Below, one piece after another: positions 33,445 through 45,146 of a stretch of DNA of 64,000 bases (its first letter is position 1; the number at the start of each line of letters is the position of its first letter). The position numbers and the translations under genes are program-made. Source of the DNA: Fallopia convolvulus (lineage: Eukaryota; Streptophyta; Magnoliopsida; Caryophyllales; Polygonaceae); the NCBI GenBank assembly GCA_964016875.1, contig OZ024724.1:7240501-7304500 (forward strand), given 5' to 3'. The notes under the pieces were generated by a model. The model had not been told where the DNA came from. It did no database searches and saw nothing but the letters and a program-made list of their open reading frames with translations.

Positions 33445-33751
33445 TGCACAACAATGCTATTGGTAATATTACTAATATATAGGCTTATATCAAATTTACT
33501 AGACAAAATTGCCAAAAAGAATATGAGGCAGGCAAGGAAAGGTGTGAACTAGCTGTACTCCATCGTCTAGTATAACTACAATATACTACATATATAATTG
33601 AATTGGGCAAAACTGACTAAAATCTTCCACCACATAATCCAATTTTCAGTCCCTACCCTGCATATTCGATCTTCATCAAAATCTTATGACCTGCACATGT
33701 TGCCAAATCCTCTACTCATCTAGTGTCCTCGTTCGTTCTTTTAGACACGAT

Positions 33752-34245
33752 ATTTTGGACAGAAAATAAATGCGTAAACGCTTTTCGGCTATAATATAGG
33801 AAACTTAATTTACAATCAGTCTAATACGTTAGCACGTTAGTAATATCAATGCAGTAAAGAAGTACGAAGATGAGAAAGATAAAAACAAGACTGTGATATT
33901 GCAATTCGAAGATATATGTTCTCAGACAAGGATGATACAACTTGAATAAGTGAACAACAAACAAAAATTACGAGAATAATTAGAGATTGACAAAGTATTT
34001 TGTGGAATCGGAGTGGTTGATTGAGAGATTGAGAGTTCTCCTATATGGAATGTATCTTTTTCAGTCTCCCCATTGTCCACTTATAGTCATTTCCTAGAGA
34101 GACGTTACTTCCCATTCATCATCATCCCAGAGATCTCGCAATTAGTTAATGGATGAGCCGTTGTGTGCGTATTTCTTACTCACAATTAATGCTTGGCCGA
34201 ATCTTATTTAAGAAGATCGGCTTAATTCCAAGTTCCTACAACCCA
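33752..34245 (-). repeat. Probable 3' LTR of a Tat-like element, minus orientation
   Basis: Read on the minus strand it begins near a tttttgggttgtagg block and contains acggctcatccattaac, like the LTRs at 12090-12564 and 59270-59777. It lies just upstream of an antisense reading frame, as the 3' LTR of such an element would. The boundaries are inferred. Confidence 0.4.
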
Positions 34246-34479
34246 AAAATACCCGGCCTAATATCCCCCCCCCCAAAAAAAACTCGTCGAAAGTTCCCTC
34301 TAATTTTTTCAAGGGTTTTCGAATTTGTAATTCGAAAATTGAGAAGCGTCAGACGTCACATCTATTTATTGCCTTCAAACTTCTCCATTTGTCGTCCTTC
34401 AGTTCTTTCCTTCACATGTACGCTCTTCTCTCTCTTTTCTTCTTCTTCAAACGTCTTTCCAATTTCCCAAACACCTCAT

Positions 34480-35650
34480 GAGAGAAACTGAATTTTCCTC
34501 CTATCATTTTTCTCGCAGTTACGAGTTGGATGAACCCCTAGTCCTAAAATCCTCTCGCGTTCTTTCCCTGACACAACACAAAAGCAATTCTTCCTCTGAG
34601 TGGGCCAACTCCTACAATGTCGATTGCGGTGGTGTATACTCCCGGCCAGAATGAGTGGGCCAATTCCTACAATGCCGATTGGGTTTGCTTTTATGAATAC
34701 TCCTTTCGGATAGGTCAATGTTTCCCCTTTTCTCCTCTTATTGTTGATTTTCTAAAAACCCTAGATACATCTCCTGGCCAACTACTTCCCCAAGCATGGA
34801 GAATCCTCTTGTTTGTCGGCCTCCTCTATTCTGCCCACGATATTTCTTTCGTTGCGTCTGATCTCTTCTACACCTATGGTCTTTCCAAAGGCGGTTCTGG
34901 CTGTTTCATCTTAAAAGCTTTGCGAAGCAAGTCTGACCTGGTGTTGGATGTGTCTAAATCGGATATGGGTTGGGCGGATAGATTCTTTTTCCTAAAGTTA
35001 CCATCTTTAGGGTTTGATTGCGCGCCTTTATTAAACCCCATTGGCGTATCACATGTAACACATCGATTCTTTTTTCTCTGTACTTACCGAAGATATTAAC
35101 TTTGTTATCATCTTTATATATGTTGTGCAGTGGATATTACATCTTTGGCAGCGCAAGACGTTTTCGCTGAATGTGTTGCTCACATTCTTGCTCTACCCAC
35201 AATCGAGAGATTGTACTATGAGATCATCAAACCGTGCAATTCTCTTTCTTAGGAATCCGAGATGTAAAGTAAAGAACTCCTATCCTATTTATATTTTCCC
35301 TTGCTTTCTTTCTTTTCTCTCACTTCTTTCGTCTTTCAACTTCAAGAACTACTCGCTCAGGCGCCACTGCCTTATCCACTGCGGAATGTGTTGAATCTAG
35401 GAAGAAGAAAAAGACGGACATGACCGCTATAGCGGATAGCTCTTTGGCAGTCTCGCTACCTCCTAAAACATCTTCAATTCCAACAAAGGGGACATCTTCA
35501 AAATGCTCCTCTACCTCGGCCTTTCTGATCTACCGGGAATAATGATGCCACTGGATCTAGCGGCAAACAAATGTATGGATGCCCTCTCGCCCCTACGCGA
35601 GGTAGGACCTCATGACAGGATTGATAAGTCTTCTATGGCTGAAGTTTTTT
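34480..35650 (+). pseudogene. Tat-element antisense reading frame (gypsy-type transposon domain), second copy
   Basis: A pyrimidine-rich leader precedes the ATG at 34480 (MRETEFSSYHFSRSYEL). An imperfect 55-bp duplication of 'gagtgggccaa...' (34598 and 34653) shifts the frame. The domain then reads ADWVCFYEYSF, CFPFSPLIVDFLKTLDTSPG, AWRILLFVGLLYSAHD and MGWADRFFFLKLPS, up to about 35099. This matches the antisense frame at 8037-8866 block by block, and the PF04195-like 'putative gypsy type transposon' family. Splice-like tails continue to about 35650, where a foreign LTR cuts in. The product's role is unknown. Its neighbours suggest a minus-oriented Tat element whose gag-pol is gone. Confidence 0.65.
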
Positions 35651-37330
35651 GTAACACCCCGACTTTCACCCGGGGCGCTACTCGGCAATAGACCTCTCTA
35701 GTACTACTTAGGCTAGTCTGATAATGAGTTCATTCGGATCTTGCAATGCGAGCACGACGAGAAACAAATAAAACATCCAACCATTATTTTAAAACTGAAA
35801 GTATAAATCATGATACTATTCCCAAATTCATAATCAAAAGATAACAATCAAAACTTTTTGTAATTCCAAACCATCTTAACCCAGTTCTATCCAACTAGCA
35901 TCACAAATAATTCAACATACAAATAATAATACATAATTAACCAAATCCCAACGACCCGAACCTAATGACACATGCGCCAACATCCGCTCCACCAATTCGC
36001 AAAGAATCCATCAAGATTCTTAAAAAGTACCTAAAACTGTAAAAATATTCCCCTAAAGGTCAGCTACAATTCTAATTCAAGCTGGAAAGTGCGAGATGCA
36101 TATAGAACGTTTTAAAAACCACACAAAACTCTAACAACCAACATTCACACACAAATCGATAATTTTCAATTCATATCAATTCAACACTTAACGTTAAATA
36201 ATCACACACATACACACAAACACTCCAACTCATACAGACAACATCACAACTATAACCGCAATAGAAATATAATAGTAACACCACAATATAATTAATAATG
36301 ATAACATGAATAACTATACGACAAGGATAATAACAACTTTCTGTTAGATTAGCAATTTAGCACCCATGAATAGTTCAAACAAAGTCCAACAAAACATAAC
36401 AACCAAACATACTCCTCAAAGATTTGGCACCCTCCATCCTCTCTTCCATGGCGCACGGTCAACGCGTGTAGCTATACACGTACCCATTTCCCACATTCTC
36501 CTTTCTTTTTCCGGCTAAACCTCTACTAGAGCATTTGCCAAAAATAATTTATTTTATTTTTAGAAGGGGGTTCCTTCCAGCAACGTACATGATCATGGTC
36601 GGGGGCCTCTTCATCTCCAACATATATACCCGCACCCATGACCATGCCGATGGAACCCAGAGCACGCATAACGAAAATGTTTAAAGAAGATTTTTCATAA
36701 TTTCAAATACAAATATAAGCACATAATATGGAATCACTCCAAAATAAGGTTTACACATTCAATTTACTCATTTAACACATAACGGGTCGTAAGCTAAGTA
36801 AGTCGGCAATCGATTAACCTCAAAAGACGGAAACAAACACGTAGCAGAAGAAAATAGGCTCGAACACGTCATAATCACAACAAGAAAAACCACAATTTCA
36901 ATTCAAACACAATCACAATTGCAAACACATTCAAAAGTTCAAACACAATCGCAATTACAATTACAAACACAATCATAGTCACAATTGCAATCACAACGAC
37001 AATTACAAATTACCTTCACAATCACTTATAACATTACACTTACAATTACAAGTACAAATACCATCACAAATACTAAAACAATCGCAATCACAATTATGTT
37101 CACCAATGCAAGCACATTCACAATCGCAAACACCGTCACAATTCTCATAGGCACACTCATAGTCGCAATCAAATTCAGAATTCACATAGGCACAAATTAA
37201 AAGATTTATAATTAAATAATAAACAAAGGGATTAATTTTCAAAACCAATTCTACAAACATGACACCCGATCTAACAAGAATTGAATTAAACTGAGCTAGT
37301 CGTAGAACGACTTACCTCAAAGGAGAATTT
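35650..37330 (-). mobile_element. LTR fragment of TGTAACACCCC type
   Basis: It begins TGTAACACCCCGACTTTCA, like the solo LTR at 25766. It cuts the antisense reading frame ending at 35650. The right end and target duplication could not be placed, so the extent is approximate. 36850-37200 is a run of cacaatnacaa-type words; open frames rich in Thr/Ile or Cys across it are compositional. Confidence 0.5.
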
Positions 37331-37492
37331 CCAATGGCGACATCCATCTATCTATCTAGTAACCTATAAAATAAAAACCTCTTGGCTCATTTATGGCTCC
37401 CTTCATTTATGACACCATCCAATTAAAACATACTCTTACTATGAGCAATGCAATTTTTAATAAAAAAAAAACTAAATTTATTCATTTTAGAA

Positions 37493-37974
37493 CATCTATA
37501 TAACATTGAAAAGATAATGTTACCAAATTAAAAAGTCTAATTAAGCCACCGAGTGATAACTTTTGACATGTTATACGCACGTAATTTGTAGACATATAAT
37601 TTTGTCTTTGGATTGATAATCATTTTTTGTGCCCAATTATATATTATAATCTACATCTATAAATATATTGACTAAATAATTTTGACAATTAATGCACATG
37701 TATTTTATACAAAATAATATGTGATTTATGTCCATCTATATAACATTGAAAAGATAATGCCACCAAATTAAAAAAGTCTAATTAAGCCACTGACTAATAA
37801 TTTTTGACATTTTTTGCACACATAATTTGTATACATATAATTTTGTCTTTGGATTGATATTCATTTTTTTGTTCCCAGTTATATATGATAATCTATATCT
37901 ATAAATATATAGACTAAATAATTTTGACAATTAATACACATGTAGTTTATACAAAATAATAGGTGATTTATGTC
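37493..37974. repeat. 240-bp tandem duplication
   Basis: Two AT-rich units begin catctatataacattgaaaa at 37493 and 37733. A short third partial unit follows near 37973. Confidence 0.92.
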
Positions 37975-38024
37975 CATATATAAATTCATTTCAAGTCTAT
38001 AAAATTAGGATTTTGACTATTAAG

Positions 38025-38026
<2 letters not shown>

Positions 38027-38074
<48 letters not shown>
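38027..38074. repeat. (AT)n microsatellite
   Basis: About 48 bases of AT repeats. Confidence 0.97.
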
Positions 38075-38077
<3 letters not shown>

Positions 38078-38224
38078 ATCTGCACTAAAACTCCTAATGT
38101 TATAAAATTAATTATAAACTTAATATGCCTTTTGTGACCTGCATGAATTCTAAGCGGCTAGAATAGAGACGGATAACCTTACGTTTTATCATTAGTGTTT
38201 TATAAAGTATATATGGTCTGTATA

Positions 38225-39105
38225 AATCTGCATGAGTGTTTGCATGTCCAGCAGAAGATAGAGACATGTCTTCTCCAAAATAGGATTTCTTCTCGGAAGA
38301 AACGCGATCATGGAAAGAATTGCAGTCAATATTTGCAATAGAATTGTTATTCTTTGTTTACTTTTGTTGCATTTCCATACTTTGGCTCATAAGATTAATA
38401 AAATGACCACTTGTTATATCATTAGTTGTTCTTCCATCAACATGAGAACTCCCAACATTATCATTTTCCTTCAATTGCAGTTGTGAAACTTCTAACTATG
38501 CATGAGTGTTTGCGTGTCCACTAGAAGATAGAGACATGTCTTCTCCAAAACAGGATTTCTTCTTGGAAGAAACGCGATCAGGGGCAGAATTGCAGTCAAT
38601 ATTTGCAATAGAATTGTTATTCTTCTTTGACTTTTGTCGCATTTCCATACTTTGGCTCATAACATTAATTAAATGATCAGTTACTATATCATTAGTTGTT
38701 CTTCCATCAACATGAGAACTTTCAACATTATCATTTTCCTTCAATTGCAATTGTGAAACTTCTAAATCTGCATGAGTGTTTGCGTGTCCAGCAGAAGATA
38801 GAGACACGTCTTCTCCAAAACAAGATTTCTTCTTAGAAGAAACGTGATCAGGTGCAGAATTGCAGTCAATATTTGCAATAGAATTGTTATTCTTCTTTGA
38901 CTTTTGTCGCATTTTTCTTATCATTGTTTTGTGCTTCCTACTTTGATCACATGTGGGTGAGAGGGATGCTTCTATACTTTGGGCTACATCATTAATTGCT
39001 TCCCTACCAAGATGAGAACACCCACCTTCATCATTTTCCTTCAATTGTAGTTGTGAAACAGTTTTCTTTCTCTTCCTTAACCTTTTTCTTTTCTTAAATT
39101 AAATC
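38225..39105 (-). pseudogene. Repeat-protein coding remnant with 90-residue repeats
   Basis: The minus strand encodes three copies of a 270-bp (90-codon) unit; gcatgagtgtttgc recurs at 38230, 38500 and 38770. Each unit contains KNNNSIANIDCNS, then SSKKKSCFGEDMSLSS, HANTHADLEVSQLQLKEND and DGRTTNDI. Upstream is a strongly basic KKRKRLRKRKKTVSQLQL, nuclear-localisation-like, beginning after an AG that could be a splice acceptor near 39103. The copy nearest the basic segment differs (SIEASLSPTCDQSRKHKT). In-frame stops occur at the junction near 38497 (HA*) and in the leftmost copy near 38365. I do not recognise the family. The exact 270-bp period argues that it once was coding. Confidence 0.55.
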
Positions 39106-39870
39106 TCAATTAATACAGTCACATATAACTAATGGGAACATTTGCACAATAGTATTGCGGAACAAGAAATAACTCAGCAACCGCAAGCCTAATTCGAGGC
39201 TGATTCTTCTCCTATGTAGGGAAAAAATAGGTAAGATTTGTAGAGTTGTTTCTATTTTCTAGCACAATCCCTAAACAGCCATTAATGAGAGATATGATAG
39301 GATGAAATGTAGGGTTTTGCGCATTGATGTCTAAAACGTCATTATTAATATGAGTATTTTCAAGTATAAGGCTAGTAATATGGCCGTTGAAAGAGATAAA
39401 TATGACATTTGGAATAAATAATTAAAGAAGGTCAGTGTTGATTCCATCAGATGCAAAGGCTTAAGGGAACAAGTGGTGCTCTAGCTCTACAGGCTGGAGG
39501 AGGTTCGACCCAAAAATCCGAAGGTGCTCCAAAATAAGTGGTTTTGAAAAAAATTTTATTTTATCTAGATTGCAAATCATTGTTTCAATTACAAATAAGT
39601 TAGTAGAAGATTTTCTCTCTTTATTTTCTATCAATTTTTTAAGGCCGATTAACCTCCTTAAAATGGCAATACCTTATAAATTTATATTTATTTAAAATTA
39701 ATTAAATTTTAATTTTTTTATCAATATTAGTTCCCTTAAATATTATGCTTAATGTCTTAGAACATAGGTTAAAAAAAATTTATATTTAATAATTTTACAC
39801 CATTATTATCTACCTCAATAGTACGTAAACAACAAATATATAATACAGGAAAACACCCCCCTTTTCTTTA
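39106..39870. other. AT-rich spacer
   Basis: No gene is supported. A ggttcgaccc word near 39503 was not enough to call an RNA gene. Confidence 0.5.
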
Positions 39871-40581
39871 CTAGCAATAAGCCGCGCGTTGCGCGGCGAT
39901 TATAAGATGGAGACTTATTAGTGTAGAGATATGGAAAATGACATTTACGTAAATTTATGTAAGGGACATGGTTTTTTTGGTATTAATTTAACTAAATTCA
40001 CGCCATCAAATGTTGTGAAAATTGTTTTATTACGTAGACGAGCTTTCTTCACAGCTAAGAAACAAATGTATCTGAGCTTGCTTACAAGCAAATTAAATTG
40101 GACACGTTTTTCGAGACATGTCAAAATTAAACATTTACATCTAAATATCACTTAAGTCGATCACGCTTTTCCAAGAATATATATCCCGAGATTACTTAAA
40201 AGCTAAGCAATGCCGACACGAATTTCGAGGAACATTAAAATATCTAAATTATTACTGTACGAGCTTTCTTCACAACTAAGAAACAAACTTATCCGAGCTT
40301 GCTTACAAGCAAAGTAACATGGACACGTTTTTCGAGACATGTCAAAATTAAACATTTACATCCAAATATAAAATAAGTCGATCACGCTTTTCCAGGAATA
40401 TATATCCCGAGATTACTTAAGAGATAAGCAAGATCAGCACTAAGTTCGAGGAACATTAAAATAACAAAAGTATAATTGAGAAATAATGAATTAATAACAG
40501 CCGCACGATAGTGTTATATAGAAAACTGTAAAATGAACGAACGGGATTCAATAGTGAGCCGTGCTTTTATAGTAGTATAGA
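39871..40581 (-). mobile_element. Non-autonomous Helitron, 711 bp, both ends present
   Basis: On the minus strand the 5' end reads TCTATACTACTATAAAAGC (from 40581). The 3' end has the hairpin GCCGCGC-AAC-GCGCGGC (39881-39897) and then CTAG (39871-39874), followed by T. A is the base before the 5' TC, so insertion between A and T is as expected for Helitrons. The interior has a ~222-bp tandem duplication, with 'acgagctttcttcaca' near 40039 and 40259. There is no Rep/helicase. Confidence 0.82.
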
Positions 40582-40669
40582 TATAGATATAGATATAGAT
40601 ATAGATATAGATATAGATATAGATATAGATATAGATATAGATATAGATATAGAAGTATAGATATAGATT
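40578..40669. repeat. (ATAGAT)n microsatellite at the Helitron 5' end
   Basis: About 15 units of a 6-bp repeat overlap the Helitron 5' TCTATA end and its flank. Confidence 0.95.
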
Positions 40670-41140
40670 AGGTGCGGACTTGGGGGCTTGAGATCACGCC
40701 CGACATATCGAATTTTGAAAAAGGATGAAAATTAATAAACCTAAACACACATATGTAATTAAATTAATTATAATAATACTCTATTTAATTTATCAGCCCG
40801 TCGTTATCCTCAACAATTAGTACTATCAATACTTTATATTATGAGTTTTAATCTCTAAGCTCGAGTGTGCAAATGGGCAAATATTCCTCACTCATTTTCT
40901 CCTTGTATTTTTAGAGGTGTATTGAGTATTCGAGCATCTATCAAAAAGGGTAGCTATAGAAGATTAATATGTTGAAGTACTAAGTAAAAATTAACATCAG
41001 ACAAATCAACCCATAACACATCTATAAGTAAGAGGTTTTCATACTTACGGGAGAAAAAAAGTCGTCTAAGTTTTAATGTCGTCAAATTAGACTAGTATCA
41101 TATAAAGATGAAAATTTTAGTCATTTATGACCAATCCACA
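40670..41140. other. AT-rich spacer
   Basis: No gene or defined element was seen. Confidence 0.5.
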
Positions 41141-41281
41141 ATTAAGATGAAAGAGTTTAAAAAAATCTACTAATTTGGTTGTGAGTTTTGGTTTTTCATT
41201 AAATTAAAGAGAACATCAAAAAATATAAAAACACACAAGGTTAGTAATATTAGGAGTATTAATAAATGCTTTAATTCAATA

Positions 41282-42198
41282 GCTATTGATGAGGTATTTT
41301 TCAGTCGTTTTACCTCTAAGAAAATACCAAACTCAGTAGAGTGGTAAGTAAGGGTCGATCCAAACTTCAGGTTTAGTTCATAGAATTACCAGTGTAACAA
41401 CTCTAATCATCTAACAACCTAGAAAACTTTCTAGATTCAATTAGACAACAACATAAAGATTCAAGTATCAATAGAAACAAGTACTTAGAGCAACTAGACA
41501 TATAAGTGACTTATGAATTTATTCCCTTCTATAACTAAATAGCCTGACCGGGTCTAAATAACTATAGATTCTACTTTATCTAACTAATCCCAACCATGAA
41601 TTAATTAGATTAGTTGTGAATTAATCTAGAAATTTTATTAGGCGATCAATCTAACAAAATCCTAGAATAACTTTGATTCAATTAAGCATAGAGAATAAAA
41701 CCTATTCAAGTTTGTTGAGAATCAATCAAACCTCATAACTCATGCAAATCAGGACTTCAATTAACTAGCCAAACACAAAGAATTTAGCAATGCATGATTA
41801 GACTAAAAGCAAACTTACAAATTATGTTCAAAAGTCTCTTGAGAAAACCTCTCTAGAAACCCTAGCCTCCAAGTTGTAAATCCAAAGTTATCCAAGAGAG
41901 AAAAAACTAAAGAGTTTTAAGTATCTCTTAAAAACTACTAAACATATCTAAGGAAATAAATCCTTTCAAGCCATACAAGAGGAAACACTCCTAATTATAA
42001 AGATCTCGACTCAAAACTTCAGCCCAACTGTAATACATCCCGCTTTTGCTCATGTATCTAAAAACTTGCAACGCCGAGCAAAACAAGCTCCACTACCTGA
42101 AAACACTAGATCCTAGAGACTTAAGCTAAAATCAACTAAAACTATGCAAAAACCAACACTAATATGCATCCTAATCTACTCCAAAATTCAAGCTATCA
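41282..42198. mobile_element. Insertion resembling retroelement 3' non-coding DNA
   Basis: It interrupts a 265-bp repeat unit. Its text (gagtggtaagtaagggtcga, then ctaaggaaataaatcc) resembles 60420-61140. Both look like the non-coding 3' part of Athila/Tat-type elements read in antisense. The ends read atagctattga and tcaagctatca. Family and boundaries are tentative. Confidence 0.4.
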
Positions 42199-42227
42199 AC
42201 TATTACCAAATGTCTTTACAAATCCTT

Positions 42228-43352
42228 GGTTGAATGATCGAAAAGCACCCGTATGATAGGGCATATTTCGCTAAACCACCCGCTATATTGGAAATTACTG
42301 AAAACCACCCGCATAACAGCTTCCGTTAGTGAACTACCGCCCGTCCAAGAATTCCGTCCAAAAAAACCGTTTAAAGCATGAAATTACAAATCTACCCCTA
42401 TATTTTATTTTATTATATTCTTATACATTTAATAAAAACTAAAATCCTTGGCCATCTTCTTCCTATATCTTCTACCTCATCCTTCTTCATTTGCCTTTAC
42501 CAGTGAACAATCAACCTTTAAACGTAAAGATGCCTAAACAACCTCCGACCATACACCGGTTGTCTCGGCTGACCTCTATCTCTGCTGAATTCGTCTGATC
42601 TCCACCTCTCTGACCCCACTTCCTCCGCCATTAAAACACTCATCTTTGTGACCACCGTAGACACAAGGAATTCAGATTTAGGGGAAATTTTGGGGGTTCC
42701 TGAGAATGAGAAGAACATGAAGAGTGATTTTTTAATGAGCGATTAGCGAGAGGAGAATGGAGACAAATTTGGGGGAAATTTTGGTCGCTTCTAGGGTTCC
42801 TGAAGGGAGACAAATTTTGGGAAAATTTTGGTCGCCAATTGTAGAAGAAGAAGCTATGGCGGCTAACGATCTCGATTGCACATGCAGACACGAGGAATTC
42901 GGATTTTCAATAAGCGGTTAGCGAGAGGAGAATGAAAGGTTCCTCCGCCAAATTCACGAGAGAACAACGGCAGCCTCCGCTCCTTCCTCCATCACCGGGC
43001 TTCCACTCACAGGCTAGGCCGGGTCGTCGGCCTCATCGAGTATGAAATCTTGGCCTAGATCAAGCGAGAGCCTCGACAATCTCGTCAAAGCCCTCGACTC
43101 ATTCTCCCTCGGCTTTGAATCTGTAGAAGAACGGGAAGAACAAGCAAATGAAGAAGTTATATGCGTAATTTGGTTTAAAAAATTAGTAAAGAGACGCGTG
43201 CATACACACTAACTGAATTTTGGACGTAATTATGGGACGGGTGGTAGTTCGCTAACAAAAGTTGTAATGCGGGTGGTTTTCGGTAATTTCCAATCTAGTG
43301 GGTGGTTTTGCGAAATATGCCTTATTATAGGGTGGTTTTTGGTCATTCAGCC
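42228..43352. mobile_element. Mutator-like element with ~120-bp terminal inverted repeats
   Basis: 42228-42360 and 43210-43352 are inverted copies with shared blocks such as ggcatatttcgc, ttggaaatta and gaaaaccacccgca. Flanks caaatcctt (42219-42227) and taaattctt (43353-43361) match at 7 of 9 bases, suggesting an aged 9-bp duplication. The interior has a GC-rich segment (42520-43140) without a recognised domain, which could be captured gene sequence. Confidence 0.72.
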
Positions 43353-44040
43353 TAAATTCTTAAACCATTCCTCTTTTAAATTCACAATTAAGGTGAAAGA
43401 GTAAAAAAGTAAAGAAAGAAAATTTACTCTTTATTGGTTGATTTGGTTGTGAGTTTTGGTTTTCCATTGAATTAAAGAGAACATCAAAAAATATAAAAAC
43501 ACCAAAGGTTAGTAAAATCAAGATAATTAATAAGTGGTTTAATTCACCAAACATTACCAAATATCTTTACAAATTCTTAAGCCTCTTATTCGTCATTATC
43601 TAATGCCTTTACAAATCCTTAGGCCTCTTATTCCTCTTATTAATTCACATTTTAAGGTGAAAGAGTAAAAAAGAAAAAGAAAATTTACATCTTTAGTTGA
43701 TTTAGTTGTGACTTTTGGTTTTCCATTGAATTAAAAAGAACATTAAACAAATATAAAAACACCCAAAGTTAGTAAAATTAAGAGCATTAATAGGTGTTTT
43801 AATTCACCAACCATTACCAAATGTCTTTACAAATTCTTAAGTTTCTTATTCCTCATTGTATAATGTCTTTACGTATTCTTAATCTTCTTAATCCTCTTTT
43901 AAATCCACAATTAAGGTGAAAGAGTTAAAAAGAACATTAAATTTACTCATCTTTGGTGGATTTGTTTGTGAGTTTTGGTTTTTCATTGAATAACAAAGAA
44001 CATCAGATAACTATAAATACACCCAAATGACCCAAGGTTA

Positions 44041-45006
44041 GTAAAAACATGATGGCAAAATGGATTGTGCTAGAGTATATGTTTGTCTATGGAATCGTGG
44101 AGAAAATCTGGTTTGGTGTGATCTTCCATTGTTGGTTGGCAAATCTTAGAAGACTCCAAACTACGAGTAAATTGCAAAAAATGGGCATTATTGATGATTG
44201 CTCATGTGTTATGTGTGGAGCATCTGTTGAAAATGACAACCAAATTTGGTTTGATTGTAACATTGTTAGGAGTATTACAAACACTGTCTTTGCATGGGTT
44301 GGTATTGACAGAAGATTAATTAGACTTGGTGATTTATGGGACTGGTTTCTTGCTCGCAAAAGGAGGAAGAATAATGTGTATCAAGCAAAGATGTTGGCTT
44401 GCATGGCAATCACTTAATTACTCCTGGCAGCAAAGGAATGAAGTAATTTTTAGAAATGCAAAAATAGATCATGTGGCTTGTTCTAAGAAAGTTATAGAGG
44501 TCTGCAAATTTCGAATGATCATCAAGTTAAATTTGGAAGGAAGGAGAGGGCAAGCTATGAGGATTAGGCTACAGCTCTGATTCCGATTCTTCTAGTCCGT
44601 GGCCTTCTTTTGGTGTCACTCCCTTTGTTTTCTCTGATGAATATGTTAATATGGGTTACATATGACGATTCAGTGGAAGAATGGCCTTCGTTTTAGTATT
44701 GTTGTCCAAATGTTAGTAGGCTGGGGTCTAACTAACCTTGGATAACATTTTGGACTTAAAGGAGTTGTTGTCATGCTTTGTTTGGGTGGGGTTTCAAGGT
44801 AGTCTTGTGTTTGTCAATAGCCCCTTAATCTTTTGATGCTGAATAGATGATGATGAAGGAGAGATTGAGACCCTCGTATGGCTTAAACACTTCATATGAA
44901 TTTTCATTTGAAAGTGTTAAACTGGGGTTGTGGAACTACTAGGTGTGAGCAGTTGTCTTGAGTTGCTATTGATTTCTATACAATTTTCACTTGCAAAAAA
45001 AAAAAT
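44041..45006 (+). pseudogene. L1 LINE 3' fragment with RT zinc-finger domain
   Basis: Reading 44049-44417 gives the zf-RVT domain of plant L1 ORF2: FHCWLANLRRLQTTSKLQK, then CSCVMCGA and IWFDC as the Cys motifs. A frame change near 44400 leads to SWQQRNEVIFRNAK and a stop at 44578-44580. A 3' UTR runs to an A-tract ending near 45006. The EN and RT parts are absent. Confidence 0.75.
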
Positions 45007-45146
45007 CATGAACGCTCAGTTTTAAAATTATGCAAATCAATAATATAATTGTGCACAATCGTCTAAAAAACATGCACACTCATCCAAGAAACCACACACA
45101 TAGTGAAAAAGTTGTGCATAATAATCAGTTATAAGATAAAGCACAA

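Larger units (their letters stand above)
41140..44040. repeat. ~265-bp tandem array (about four units), split by two insertions
   Basis: Units share aaggtgaaagagtaaaaaa, ggttgtgagttttgg, aaagaacatc and accaaatgtctttacaaat. They begin near 41145, 43380, 43650 and 43910. The first unit is cut at about 41280-42198 by retroelement-like DNA and at 42228-43352 by an inverted-repeat element. The pieces on either side join to restore one unit. Confidence 0.75.

Noticed and set aside
33269..33552. Long open frames on both strands across the AAT repeat
   Set aside because: Pure trinucleotide repeat; poly-Ile, Asn, Tyr and Leu translations are artefacts.
36985..37260. Thr/Ile-rich and Cys-rich open frames
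   Set aside because: They arise from cacaatnacaa low-complexity DNA inside an LTR fragment and match no domain.
40036..40470. Direct repeats considered as a CRISPR-like or satellite array
   Set aside because: Only two ~222-bp copies with no spacers, inside a Helitron in a plant genome.
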